DNA of 6,906 nucleotides from Candidatus Heimdallarchaeota archaeon (GCA_023139025.1 JAGLOH010000114.1:1-6906), one strand, 5' to 3'; positions 1 through 6,191 are shown, counted from the stretch's first letter. The notes: generated by a model not told the origin, from the letters alone. Numbers and translations: made by a program.

Positions 1-382
1 AAATGGGTTTCTTATATCCTTCATACTCTTTATCCCACATTCTTCGACTGAAAATAGTATATTTTTCGTTGAAAGGCTCATAAACATCTTCATTTATCTC
101 AAACAATTTCTTGTTCTTTTTTCTTTGTCTTTCGTTATCTTTGGACTGGAGTGTTTCTTTAGTAATTTTATTCTTGTTTTTCAGGACAACTTCTATAGCA
201 TCAAAAGGACAAGCATAGACACATTGTAAACAATTTATACAATTACTTTTGTTTATTTCAGCAATTGTTTTTTCAACTTTGATTGCAATTTTTCCTTTTT
301 TATTTTGAGGACAAACTGAAACACATTCATGCTGGCATTTACTTGGAGTGCAGATTTCGACAACTACCTGAAGGTTCATCAT
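1..382 (-). CDS. Ferredoxin-type 2x[4Fe-4S] protein, N-terminal part, probably fused to a reductive dehalogenase-like domain (partial, runs off left edge)
   Basis: I read this by translating the minus strand; 127 codons are visible before the window ends. Residues 11-24 hold a CX4CX3CX3CP cluster motif (C11, C16, C20, C24), followed by NKKGK. Residues 48-58 hold a second motif, CINCLQCVYACPF, with C48, C51, C54 and C58. The pattern CxPxKCxxECxxxCPxNxxG, then CIxCxxCVxxCPFDAI, is the arrangement at the N terminus of RLI/ABCE1. However, the expected ABCE1 continuation (a HRYGxNxFKL-type stretch) is absent. Instead comes a charged linker (about 70-97) and then EPFNEKYTIFSRRMWDKEY (102-120), which resembles the F-x-(D/N)-(E/Q)-(K/R)-x-T-x-F-x-R-x-x-W-D stretch near the start of reductive dehalogenase (RdhA) domains. 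The likely role is electron transfer to a corrinoid enzyme, but the catalytic part lies outside the window. No Tat signal is seen, so a cytoplasmic location is inferred. Two adjacent ATGs (382 and 379) are possible starts. The ferredoxin part is firm; the RdhA assignment is moderate. Confidence 0.75.
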   Translation of the reverse strand, partial: MMNLQVVVEICTPSKCQHECVSVCPQNKKGKIAIKVEKTIAEINKSNCINCLQCVYACPFDAIEVVLKNKNKITKETLQSKDNERQRKKNKKLFEINEDVYEPFNEKYTIFSRRMWDKEYEGYKKPI

Positions 383-400
383 GCAAATGGAAATATAGAA

Positions 401-409
401 TAAATATAA
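401..409 (-). promoter_or_regulatory. TATA box for the ferredoxin/RdhA-like gene
   Basis: The minus strand reads TTATATTTA, preceded by the purine/C-rich ACCAAAAC, which could serve as a BRE. Its centre is about 23 bases upstream of the first ATG (382) and 26 from the second (379). An archaeal start site about 26 bases downstream would fall on the start codon, giving a leaderless mRNA. The box lies in the 45-base gap after the upstream gene's stop, so this gene could be transcribed independently as well as by read-through. Confidence 0.5.
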
Positions 410-427
410 GTTTTGGTGAAAGAATGA

Positions 428-1969
428 CTATTTAGCACCGTTTATACAAAAGTAGTCTTCACCACGTTTTTGAATTTTATTTTCATATATCAATTTTGAT
501 AAAATCATAAGAACAAGATTAACTGCACTATCTCTCCATTCAAAATCAGAATTTTCGAAAATTGCATTAATAAGCGCATCTAAAGTTGATTTTTCTTCTT
601 GTATCAAGCGTAGAATGAATCCTTCATATTTCTTAAGATTCTTAAGATTGAAATTAATAGCTCCTTTCACATCTGTGATAATATCACGATGACCAGAAAG
701 AGCATATTTTGGGTTTAGTTTTGATATCTTCTTTAAACTGCTTAGGAAATCCGAAAGAGCTTCATCATACTTACCAATTGTACTAATAATTCCTTTATGA
801 AGAAGACTTCCTGAAAACAATACTCCTCGGGGATCATAATAGCCCAATTGACCTTTTGTATATCCTGGTATTTCCACAACTGTTAATTCCCACTTCTTTA
901 AATCCAGTGGTTCATATGATCCCAAATAGATTTTCATGCCTTCCTTAAGATAGGAATTAAAAATTAAACCCTCTTCAGATAATTCTTTTGCAGTTTCTTC
1001 AGAAGCGAATAGTGGAATATCAAATTTCTCTTTAAGATTAAGTGCTTGATTACAATGGTCTACAAGATGATTTGTTAATAGAATACCTTCAATTTTATCT
1101 AAATTCTTTTCAACATACTTTTCAAGAACAGTAATAGCTTTGGTAGTATTTGAACCAGGATCAATAATATATTGTCTTTCGTTACCAACAACATAAATAT
1201 TGCAAAGATTAAATGGAGTTCGTGTAGGAGCTGGGGTCTCAAACTTCAATATTTTGGGGAGCATTCTCATTTTGATAAATCTTGCATCTGTGGATTCTTT
1301 ATCCAACTCTCTAGCAACATCTACAAGTTTTTTCTTTTCATTGTGGAATTTAGTAATGAAATTCACAACAATTGGATCAAAAAGACTTTTAATCTGGTTA
1401 TATTTTCTTACAATTTTACTTGATTTGAACCACCAGTTTTTATCCTCCAAAACTATATCTTTCGAACGCATATATTCTGAATATTGGGATAGTTTTCCTT
1501 TTTCGAAGATTGAAGATGTTGGAACAATATAAAGGTAGTAATAGCTATCTAAGATGTCTTCGTTAACATTTACTTTATACCTTCCCCAAGGAATCATTGA
1601 ACTGAAGAAGGTCATTAAATAAGCAGGATCCATTTTCAAGATTTTTTGTCGAACATCTGTCAATAAAGGTACAGAACTTAGCAATTCAGTATCTTGAATC
1701 AAATCCCTTTCTAAGAGAAGTCGTAAAGCTGTTACTTTGTCTGGTAGATTATCAGAAATATCACCATGCTTCTTTTCTAGTTCCTCAGCAATCTTAAAAT
1801 CTTGAGCTGTGATTACAGAACCAATAGGCGTCCATGTATTAGGAAAAGCAGGCATTTTTATACCTCTTCTAACAAGATAAAAATGATATCTACCTCTAAA
1901 GATTCTAAAAACAAGGATAGCTATAGTTCTATACTCAGACATCTGGCGAAGTAAGTGGTGATTACTCAT
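428..1969 (-). CDS. Nudix-like / metallo-beta-lactamase-fold fusion protein (LACTB2-like) with degraded active sites
   Basis: The protein has 513 residues. Residues 14-205 match the N-terminal Nudix-like domain found fused to LACTB2-type MBL proteins (TIAILVFR, YLVRRG, PNTWTPIGSV, later ALRLLLERDLI, then NWWFKSSKI). Residues 250-430 are an MBL fold: NIYVVG and YIIDPGS strands, then LLTNHLVDHCN, IPGYTKGQ, LFSGS and LSGH. Residues 458-509 are the winged-helix C-terminal part typical of LACTB2 proteins. Active-site residues are largely missing. The MBL THxHxDH motif is TNHLVDH, so N300 and L302 replace two metal His while D304 and H305 remain. PGHT is PGYT (Y370), the bridging Asp of SGD is S388, and only H427 of the last His motif survives. 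The Nudix box REUxEE reads RLLLER. Hydrolase activity is therefore doubtful; a binding or structural role is inference. The start is ATG 1969; ATG 1942 is an alternative that still keeps the Nudix domain whole. It lies 39 bases after guaB on the same strand, with no evident TATA box in the gap, so cotranscription is likely. Confidence 0.85.
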   Translation of the reverse strand: MSNHHLLRQMSEYRTIAILVFRIFRGRYHFYLVRRGIKMPAFPNTWTPIGSVITAQDFKIAEELEKKHGDISDNLPDKVTALRLLLERDLIQDTELLSSVPLLTDVRQKILKMDPAYLMTFFSSMIPWGRYKVNVNEDILDSYYYLYIVPTSSIFEKGKLSQYSEYMRSKDIVLEDKNWWFKSSKIVRKYNQIKSLFDPIVVNFITKFHNEKKKLVDVARELDKESTDARFIKMRMLPKILKFETPAPTRTPFNLCNIYVVGNERQYIIDPGSNTTKAITVLEKYVEKNLDKIEGILLTNHLVDHCNQALNLKEKFDIPLFASEETAKELSEEGLIFNSYLKEGMKIYLGSYEPLDLKKWELTVVEIPGYTKGQLGYYDPRGVLFSGSLLHKGIISTIGKYDEALSDFLSSLKKISKLNPKYALSGHRDIITDVKGAINFNLKNLKKYEGFILRLIQEEKSTLDALINAIFENSDFEWRDSAVNLVLMILSKLIYENKIQKRGEDYFCINGAK

Positions 1970-1993
1970 TATTTAACTTCTGTTGTCCATTAA

Positions 1994-2006
1994 TGAGTAG
2001 TACTCA
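1994..2006. repeat. 13-bp perfect palindrome between guaB and the Nudix-MBL gene
   Basis: The sequence is TGAGTA-G-TACTCA: two 6-base arms around a single base, starting two bases after the guaB stop codon. The one-base centre makes an RNA hairpin with full-length arms impossible, so it fits a dimeric protein-binding site better than a terminator. It may also be chance. Confidence 0.4.
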
Positions 2007-2008
2007 AT

Positions 2009-3436
2009 TTACATACGCTCAACATCATGTGAAGCTGACTCAGCACGTCCAGCAGTAGTTATTTTAATAAATTCAGCATCAGCTTGCATCTGTTTAAGAT
2101 TAGTTGCGCCACAATAGGAGATACCACTTCTGAGTCCTCCAACAAGTTGCTCAAGAACATCAGCTGCAGAACCACGATAAGGCACTACAGCTTCTACTCC
2201 TTCAGGAACTACACTCCCCATGTCTAACTCATCAAAGGAGCCTTTTTTCTCTCTGGCTTCTCTTCCTAAAGTAGCTCCTAGACTTGCCATTCCTCGAACG
2301 ACTTTATAGCTTCTTCCAGATCTCAAAATGGTTGTTCCAGGACTCTCTTCTGTTCCAGCAAAAAGACCACCAATCATGACAGTTGAAGCTCCTGCTGCAA
2401 TAGCCTTGGTCAAATCTCCTGAGTTGCGTACACCGCCGTCAGCGATTATTGGAACATCGAAGTCTTTTGCAACTTTAGCACAATCCATAATAGCAGTTAA
2501 CTGAGGAACACCGCTACCAGTCACTATTCTTGTAATACAAATACTTCCAGGTCCTACACCTACCTTAACTGCATCACAACCAGCTTCAATGAGAGCTTTT
2601 GTTCCCTCACTAGTAGCCACATTACCTGCAATAATTTCTATATCACTAAAATTCTTTCGTATTGCTTTGACAGTATTAATAGCTAAATCAGAATGCCCAT
2701 GAGCTATATCAATGACTAATGCATCAGCATCGGCATTGACAAGTTTTTCAGCCCTTTGCAGATAATCTCCACGAACACCTATTGCAGCTGCAACAAGCAA
2801 TCTTCCTTTAGAATCTTTAGAAGAATCAGGTAAAACTTTACTTTTGATAATATCCTTAGAAGTGATTAATCCTTTTAAAAATCCTTTTTCATCTATCAGA
2901 GGTAACTTTTCTATTCTACTCTTTTGAAGATAATCCTTAGCAGATTCAATTGTTATATCGGGAGAAGCTGTAACCAAATCAGTAGACATTAAATCGGAGA
3001 TTTTGGTCACCCCATCTTCTTCAAACATTATATCTCGAGTTGTAAGAATTCCTACTAGTTTATCAGAAGGATCTGTGACTAGAATTCCAGAAATCCCTTT
3101 GTCTTCCATCATAGCTCGAGCATCATCTAGAGTGTTTTCAGGTTTTAAACGATAAGGATGATCAATCCTAATCATCTCTGAACGTTTAACCTTGGTAACT
3201 TCAGAAACTTGATCCTCGACAGACATAAAACGATGAATGATTCCAATAGCTCCCATTTGAGCCATAACTATAGCCATCTTACTTTCTGTTACTGTATCCA
3301 TGTTAGAACTTACAATGGGCACATTCAATTTTATATTTCGAGAAAGATAAGTAGAAGTTTCAACATCTTTTCTAGATGTAACAGAGGAGTGTTTTGGTAC
3401 TAAAAGTACGTCATCAAAAGTCAATCCTTCACGCAT
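2009..3436 (-). CDS. guaB: IMP dehydrogenase / GMP reductase family protein with tandem CBS domains
   Basis: The protein has 475 residues, the usual size for a bacterial or archaeal IMP dehydrogenase, which oxidises IMP to XMP with NAD+ in guanine nucleotide synthesis. It opens with LTFDDVLLVP (5-14) and SSNMDTVTE (43-51). Two CBS domains (about 92-148 and 150-205) interrupt the TIM barrel. The barrel resumes with VIDIAHGH (241-248), AGNVAT (270-275), the K+/catalytic loop GPGSICITR with nucleophile C300 and T302, ADGG with D333, and GTEESPG. PEGVEAVVPYRG (411-422) contains E412. In the mobile flap (about 383-410), where IMP dehydrogenases carry an Arg-Tyr dyad (as in DRYFQ), the sequence reads GMASLGATLGREAREKKGS and no Arg-Tyr pair is seen. 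The Thr/Glu pair shared with GMP reductase is kept. GMP reductase activity (GuaB1-like) or a divergent IMP dehydrogenase clade are therefore both possible. The family is certain; the reaction direction is not. ATG 3436 was chosen because the family N terminus begins there and a TATA box lies just upstream. Confidence 0.9.
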   Translation of the reverse strand: MREGLTFDDVLLVPKHSSVTSRKDVETSTYLSRNIKLNVPIVSSNMDTVTESKMAIVMAQMGAIGIIHRFMSVEDQVSEVTKVKRSEMIRIDHPYRLKPENTLDDARAMMEDKGISGILVTDPSDKLVGILTTRDIMFEEDGVTKISDLMSTDLVTASPDITIESAKDYLQKSRIEKLPLIDEKGFLKGLITSKDIIKSKVLPDSSKDSKGRLLVAAAIGVRGDYLQRAEKLVNADADALVIDIAHGHSDLAINTVKAIRKNFSDIEIIAGNVATSEGTKALIEAGCDAVKVGVGPGSICITRIVTGSGVPQLTAIMDCAKVAKDFDVPIIADGGVRNSGDLTKAIAAGASTVMIGGLFAGTEESPGTTILRSGRSYKVVRGMASLGATLGREAREKKGSFDELDMGSVVPEGVEAVVPYRGSAADVLEQLVGGLRSGISYCGATNLKQMQADAEFIKITTAGRAESASHDVERM

Positions 3437-3463
3437 AATCTCAATCCAATGAAAAAATCCATG

Positions 3464-3473
3464 TATATTTAAA
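3464..3473 (-). promoter_or_regulatory. TATA box for guaB
   Basis: The minus strand reads TTTAAATATA, preceded by AATCCT. Its centre is about 32 bases upstream of ATG 3436, predicting a start site near 3442 and a leader of only about 6 bases. No Shine-Dalgarno site is seen in front of the ATG, consistent with a near-leaderless mRNA. Confidence 0.5.
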
Positions 3474-3538
3474 AGGATTGTTTACAAAGATAGTTTTTTG
3501 AAGATAGTGTAAGTAAATATATCAAGAAAAATACTAGA

Positions 3539-3552
3539 TAAGCAAATGCTTA
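3539..3552. repeat. 14-bp palindrome in the guaB / membrane-protein divergent region
   Basis: The sequence TAAGCA-AA-TGCTTA is a perfect inverted repeat with 6-base arms. It lies between the guaB TATA box (about 70 bases away) and the proposed promoter of the plus-strand small membrane gene (about 25 bases upstream of it). Position and symmetry suit an operator for a dimeric regulator. No regulator gene is visible in the window. Confidence 0.4.
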
Positions 3553-3576
3553 GAAAGAAAAATCTTCTGAACAATC

Positions 3577-3584
3577 TTTTTATT
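3577..3584 (+). promoter_or_regulatory. Possible TATA box for the small membrane protein gene
   Basis: The sequence reads TTTTTATT. A start site about 26 bases downstream would be near 3607, giving a leader of about 36 bases that would include the GGAGGAG ribosome-binding site. The match is weak in so AT-rich a region. Confidence 0.3.
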
Positions 3585-3626
3585 CTATGAATTCAAACTA
3601 GTATGCCTGATCTGTGTGTATAAATC

Positions 3627-3633
3627 GGAGGAG
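3627..3633 (+). promoter_or_regulatory. Strong Shine-Dalgarno site deciding the start of the small membrane gene
   Basis: GGAGGAG ends 9 bases before ATG 3643. It is the only clear ribosome-binding site in the window. It favours the ATG at 3643 over the in-frame GTG at 3616, which lies upstream of the site, and over TTG 3634, which directly abuts it. Confidence 0.6.
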
Positions 3634-3642
3634 TTGAATAAA

Positions 3643-3915
3643 ATGAAATCAAGACTGTATCTCTCAGGATTAATAAAGAAGGTTTTATCTCCTTTATACA
3701 AACCACTATTATTTGTTTATTCAATTCCTGCTGCACAGAAACTAGGTATTCTAACGATTCTTCTGGGAATAGCTTCAATAACCTGTTTTATAGGGGCAAT
3801 TGTGGTTGATGGGCTCATAATTTTTACATGGATAATTGCAACAATTGCTTGTAGTTCTGCCATGATCATAACATCAATAATTTGGCAAATAATAAGAAAT
3901 AGGTCTAAGAGTTAA
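3643..3915 (+). CDS. Small two-helix membrane protein of unknown function
   Basis: The protein has 90 residues from ATG 3643; the in-frame GTG at 3616 would add nine. I do not recognise the family. Residues 1-20 are basic and partly hydrophobic (KSRLYLSGLIKKVLSPLYK). Two hydrophobic segments follow, about 34-57 (LGILTILLGIASITCF...) and 58-84 (GLIIFTWIIATIAC...), then a basic tail (RNRSKS). A short helical hairpin with little outside loop is the likely topology. Positive charge at both ends predicts that both termini face the cytoplasm. Two Cys (C48 and C70) lie within the membrane segments. The gene diverges from guaB and is followed by a region with no gene on its strand, so it is probably monocistronic. 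The good ribosome-binding site and continuous hydrophobic pattern support it as real. Confidence 0.65.
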   Translation: MKSRLYLSGLIKKVLSPLYKPLLFVYSIPAAQKLGILTILLGIASITCFIGAIVVDGLIIFTWIIATIACSSAMIITSIIWQIIRNRSKS

Positions 3916-4060
3916 GATACATAGAAGGATTGTATATGAAGAATTTTTTAGAATATTGTAAGTAGAAATTAATAGTAAATATAGAGGAATAGTCTATCTA
4001 AAGAAGCGAAAAATATTTTGTAATGAGATTCCTGATTTTAGAACTGGTAAAAATAGAAAA
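3916..4060. other. Intergenic, no gene seen
   Basis: All frames carry frequent stops and no structured RNA is recognisable. A T6 run at about 3943-3948 could end the small membrane transcript from the left. The region lies between the 3' ends of convergent genes (the plus-strand membrane protein and the minus-strand zinc-ribbon gene). Confidence 0.5.
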
Positions 4061-4308
4061 TTAGGAAACCTTTAGAAGTAATATTAATAGAGTAGAAACG
4101 AATATGTAAATTAACTTACTAATAAAACTAAACCGTTCCCACTTTTCAGATTCCTTAACTAAATGTTGTTTCTTTAAAATTGAACCGCATGTTTCACAAG
4201 AACCTTTTTTTGCTTGACTTCAATCTCACATAGAGGACACAAATAAATATCATTAAAAAGTAATTTTAGATCTGATCTCAGAGTTTTATTTTTCTTCACT
4301 ATTTTCAC
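4061..4308 (-). pseudogene. Small zinc-ribbon protein with C-terminal membrane anchor, split by a -1 frameshift at a slippery A7 run
   Basis: From GTG 4308 (a stop codon directly precedes it) the frame gives 35 residues ending CPLCEIEVKQKK. It then leaves the pattern and stops at 4174 after 44 residues in all. Stepping back one base at AAG (4206-4204) continues as GSCETCGSILKKQ, a charged stretch KESEKWER, and a hydrophobic tail about 61-81 (FSFISKLIYIFVSTLLILLL), stopping at 4061. The joined product has 82 residues, with a four-Cys zinc ribbon (C24, C27, C38, C41) and a single tail-anchor-like helix. That Cys pairs and a clean helix appear only when both halves are joined argues for a real gene. 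The heptamer A-AAA-AAG is in the correct phase for programmed -1 frameshifting. A one-base error or mutation in the A7 run would look identical. It is on the same strand as the aminotransferase, 103 bases downstream. Its function is unknown. Confidence 0.55.
4204..4210 (-). promoter_or_regulatory. Candidate -1 ribosomal frameshift site (A-AAA-AAG)
   Basis: On the minus strand the zero-frame codons are CAA AAA AAG, so the heptamer A-AAA-AAG is in the X-XXY-YYZ phase used for -1 slippage, as in bacterial dnaX. A -1 step leads directly into GGT TCT TGT GAA ACA TGC, which supplies the second Cys pair of the zinc ribbon. I see no strong stem-loop just downstream. A missing A in the homopolymer is the simpler alternative. 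Confidence 0.4.
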
Positions 4309-4331
4309 TTATCCAACTAATAGATTTTGTC

Positions 4332-4341
4332 TTAAATTAAA
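4332..4341 (-). promoter_or_regulatory. Possible TATA box for the zinc-ribbon gene
   Basis: The minus strand reads TTTAATTTAA, centred about 28 bases before GTG 4308. The predicted start site at about 4310 would give a leaderless mRNA, the spacing seen at other promoters here. The match is only moderate because the whole region is AT-rich. Confidence 0.35.
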
Positions 4342-4382
4342 ACTATGAATCTAAATTATAAAAACAATACTATGCAAAATTA

Positions 4383-4399
4383 GAAAGAAAAGAAAAAAC
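4383..4399 (-). terminator. T-rich archaeal-type terminator after the aminotransferase gene
   Basis: The minus strand, 12 bases after the aminotransferase stop, reads GTTTTTTCTTTTCTTTC. Runs of T6, T4 and T3 without a preceding hairpin are the usual archaeal termination signal. It would separate the aminotransferase transcript from the zinc-ribbon gene. Confidence 0.55.
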
Positions 4400-4411
4400 A
4401 CAAATTTTAGT

Positions 4412-6145
4412 CTATTGTAACAAAGCGAAATATTCTGTGAATTTTCTAATATACTTCATTCCCCTTATTTTTAACTTACCTTTTAGGATTGCTGTAATAG
4501 GATTCACTTTTCCTACACCTAATCCTAGAAAAGTTGATCTAGTAGTAATCAGTACTCCATCAGTTCCTTCTGAAAGTTTCTTCAAATCACTCTTGGTATA
4601 TTCAATTGGAGTAAAGGTGAGTTTTCCATCCTTAATGATAATTCTAACTGCAAATGGATCATCTTTTGCAACAAGGAAAACAGAGTAATCATCTTCAGAG
4701 TGATTTTTTGCAAATTCCTCATTTAGATTGAGATCTTTTAACATTGAATAGATGACACCTGAAAAACCTTTGTAAGGTTTCAAATCTTCATAGATGGGTA
4801 AAACCATTTCCATTGTTTTCTTAAATTTAACTAGAACATCGTCAATGATCTTCTCATCCATTGCAGTTGAAAGCATAAAACCAATAACTCCACGAGATAT
4901 TCCATATAGTCCATTAATTGGCATAGCTATTCGCATATATTTTGAGAGATCCATGTAAGGTATAGTATTGAAAGAAATTTCTCTTTTATTTTGAGCTACT
5001 ACATCTGGAAACTGAACATAAGTAATTGATTGATAACCGCCAACATAACAATCTACTCCAAGACCATCCATTATTTCTCGAAGACCTTTTCGCAGTCGAT
5101 CACCAAGTTTTCCTAATCTTTCAACTTCCTTCTCATCATACATTTCAAGAGCAGCTATTCCTGCGGACATAACCATAGCATTACCACTGAATGTTCCAGA
5201 GTGCATAACAAAATTCTTCTTTGTTGGATTGAATTGTTCAATAAGATCTCTTCTACCTCCAAAAGCTCCTACTGGAAGACCTCCACCTATAGTTTTTCCA
5301 AGAGCTGTAAGATCAGGTTTTATACCATAGACTTTTTGCATTCCACCAGTCGATAATCTGAAAGTGATAACCTCATCAAATATGAGTAAGATATTATACT
5401 TTTCAGTTAATTCTCTCAAACCTTTAAGATAATCCTCATTTGCTAATACTCCACCAGCATATCCCAGAACAGGTTCGATAATTAATGCAGCAATTTTCTT
5501 ATGATGTCTCTTCATCATTTTCTCTGCTGCATCCAAATCATTTACTGGAACAACATAAATATCTTTCAAAACTGCTTGTGGAATACCTTTTTCTACTCCA
5601 GGTTTAGGCATACCTTCATTTAGAAGAGCTGAATCAAAATTGACACTAACATAATCATGACTTCCATGATAGCTACCATCCATTACAATGAGACCATCTT
5701 TTCCAGTAAAGACTCTTGCTGCTCTTATTGCAAACATTGTAGCTTCTGTTCCAGAATTGCAGAATCGAATTTCCTCTATTGAAGGAACTCTCTCACATAG
5801 AATTTTGGCTAATTCATATTGACCTGATGTAGGTGCATTATGAGCAGTTCCTAATTCTGCTTGTTTCTGCAAAGTTTCAGTTATCTTAGGATGAGCATGA
5901 CCATGAAGAAGGACAGTCATGTTATTTTGGACATCAATGTAACGATTTCCATCAACATCTATTAGATAAGTTCCTTCACCTTTAGTGACATAAAAGGGAT
6001 AGGGGTAAAAATGAGTAATATTTCTTGTTCCTCCTCCTGGTAGCCATTTGACTGCTTCATCAAACAGCTCTTTAGATTTTGGAGTCATCTCTTCATATTG
6101 CTTAATTATATCAGCTTTTACTTGTTCTACATCTTGAGAGACCAT
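4412..6145 (-). CDS. Class III PLP-dependent aminotransferase (glutamate-1-semialdehyde aminomutase-like) with C-terminal SCP2-like domain
   Basis: The protein has 577 residues from ATG 6145. Residues 1 to about 455 are a class III aminotransferase: PGGGTRN (36-42), DVDGNRYIDV, GHAHP, NSGTEA for phosphate binding (about 130-135), YHG with the ring-stacking aromatic (159-161), IIEPV, FDEV with D257 contacting the pyridine nitrogen, ALGKTIGGGLP with the PLP lysine K284, and HSGTFSGN with T318. This is closest to the HemL-like branch, but no other haem gene is present and the substrate is unknown. Residues 465-577 look like an SCP2 sterol/lipid-carrier domain: AVRIIIKDGKLTFTP, a GVLITTR strand, then GVGKVNPITAILKGKLKIRG and a final helix. 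Ordinary glutamate-1-semialdehyde aminomutases stop near 430 residues. The fusion suggests a substrate or product that is hydrophobic or lipid-linked (inference). An in-frame TTG at 6160 would add five residues; ATG is preferred. A TATA box lies upstream and a T-rich terminator downstream, so it is probably a single-gene transcript. Confidence 0.9.
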   Translation of the reverse strand: MVSQDVEQVKADIIKQYEEMTPKSKELFDEAVKWLPGGGTRNITHFYPYPFYVTKGEGTYLIDVDGNRYIDVQNNMTVLLHGHAHPKITETLQKQAELGTAHNAPTSGQYELAKILCERVPSIEEIRFCNSGTEATMFAIRAARVFTGKDGLIVMDGSYHGSHDYVSVNFDSALLNEGMPKPGVEKGIPQAVLKDIYVVPVNDLDAAEKMMKRHHKKIAALIIEPVLGYAGGVLANEDYLKGLRELTEKYNILLIFDEVITFRLSTGGMQKVYGIKPDLTALGKTIGGGLPVGAFGGRRDLIEQFNPTKKNFVMHSGTFSGNAMVMSAGIAALEMYDEKEVERLGKLGDRLRKGLREIMDGLGVDCYVGGYQSITYVQFPDVVAQNKREISFNTIPYMDLSKYMRIAMPINGLYGISRGVIGFMLSTAMDEKIIDDVLVKFKKTMEMVLPIYEDLKPYKGFSGVIYSMLKDLNLNEEFAKNHSEDDYSVFLVAKDDPFAVRIIIKDGKLTFTPIEYTKSDLKKLSEGTDGVLITTRSTFLGLGVGKVNPITAILKGKLKIRGMKYIRKFTEYFALLQ

Positions 6146-6191
6146 GAAAATACATTCCAACGAGTTTTTAGATGAACGGAGATTAGTTAGC

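Noticed and set aside
1..382. ABCE1/RLI ribosome-recycling ATPase
   Set aside because: The iron-sulphur domain matches, but the sequence after it departs from ABCE1 and no start of an ATPase domain follows.
1172..1532. Two overlapping plus-strand open frames (1172-1423 and 1200-1532)
   Set aside because: They lie wholly inside the antisense of the Nudix-MBL gene, have no recognisable domain, and the opposite strand carries clear protein motifs.
3209..3403. Plus-strand open frame of 64 codons
   Set aside because: It is antisense to the conserved N-terminal part of guaB and has no protein-like pattern.
3593..3778. Minus-strand open frame of 61 codons overlapping the small membrane gene
   Set aside because: The plus strand has a strong ribosome-binding site and a coherent membrane-protein pattern; the minus frame has neither.
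3643..3915. Small membrane protein as SecE/Sec61-gamma
   Set aside because: The basic segment before a helix is reminiscent, but the characteristic KPTxxEF-type motif is missing and there are two helices instead of one.
4437..4688. Plus-strand open frame of 83 codons
   Set aside because: It is antisense to the SCP2-like domain of the aminotransferase and has no supporting motif.
4412..6145. Firm assignment as HemL of haem synthesis
   Set aside because: The extra C-terminal domain, the divergent N-terminal motif (GGGTRNITHFYP where HemL usually has GGVNSPVR) and the lack of haem genes nearby leave the substrate open.
6146..6160. TTG start at 6160 for the aminotransferase
   Set aside because: It would add only five non-conserved residues; the in-frame ATG at 6145 is a better start codon and gives a reasonable leader from the TATA box.
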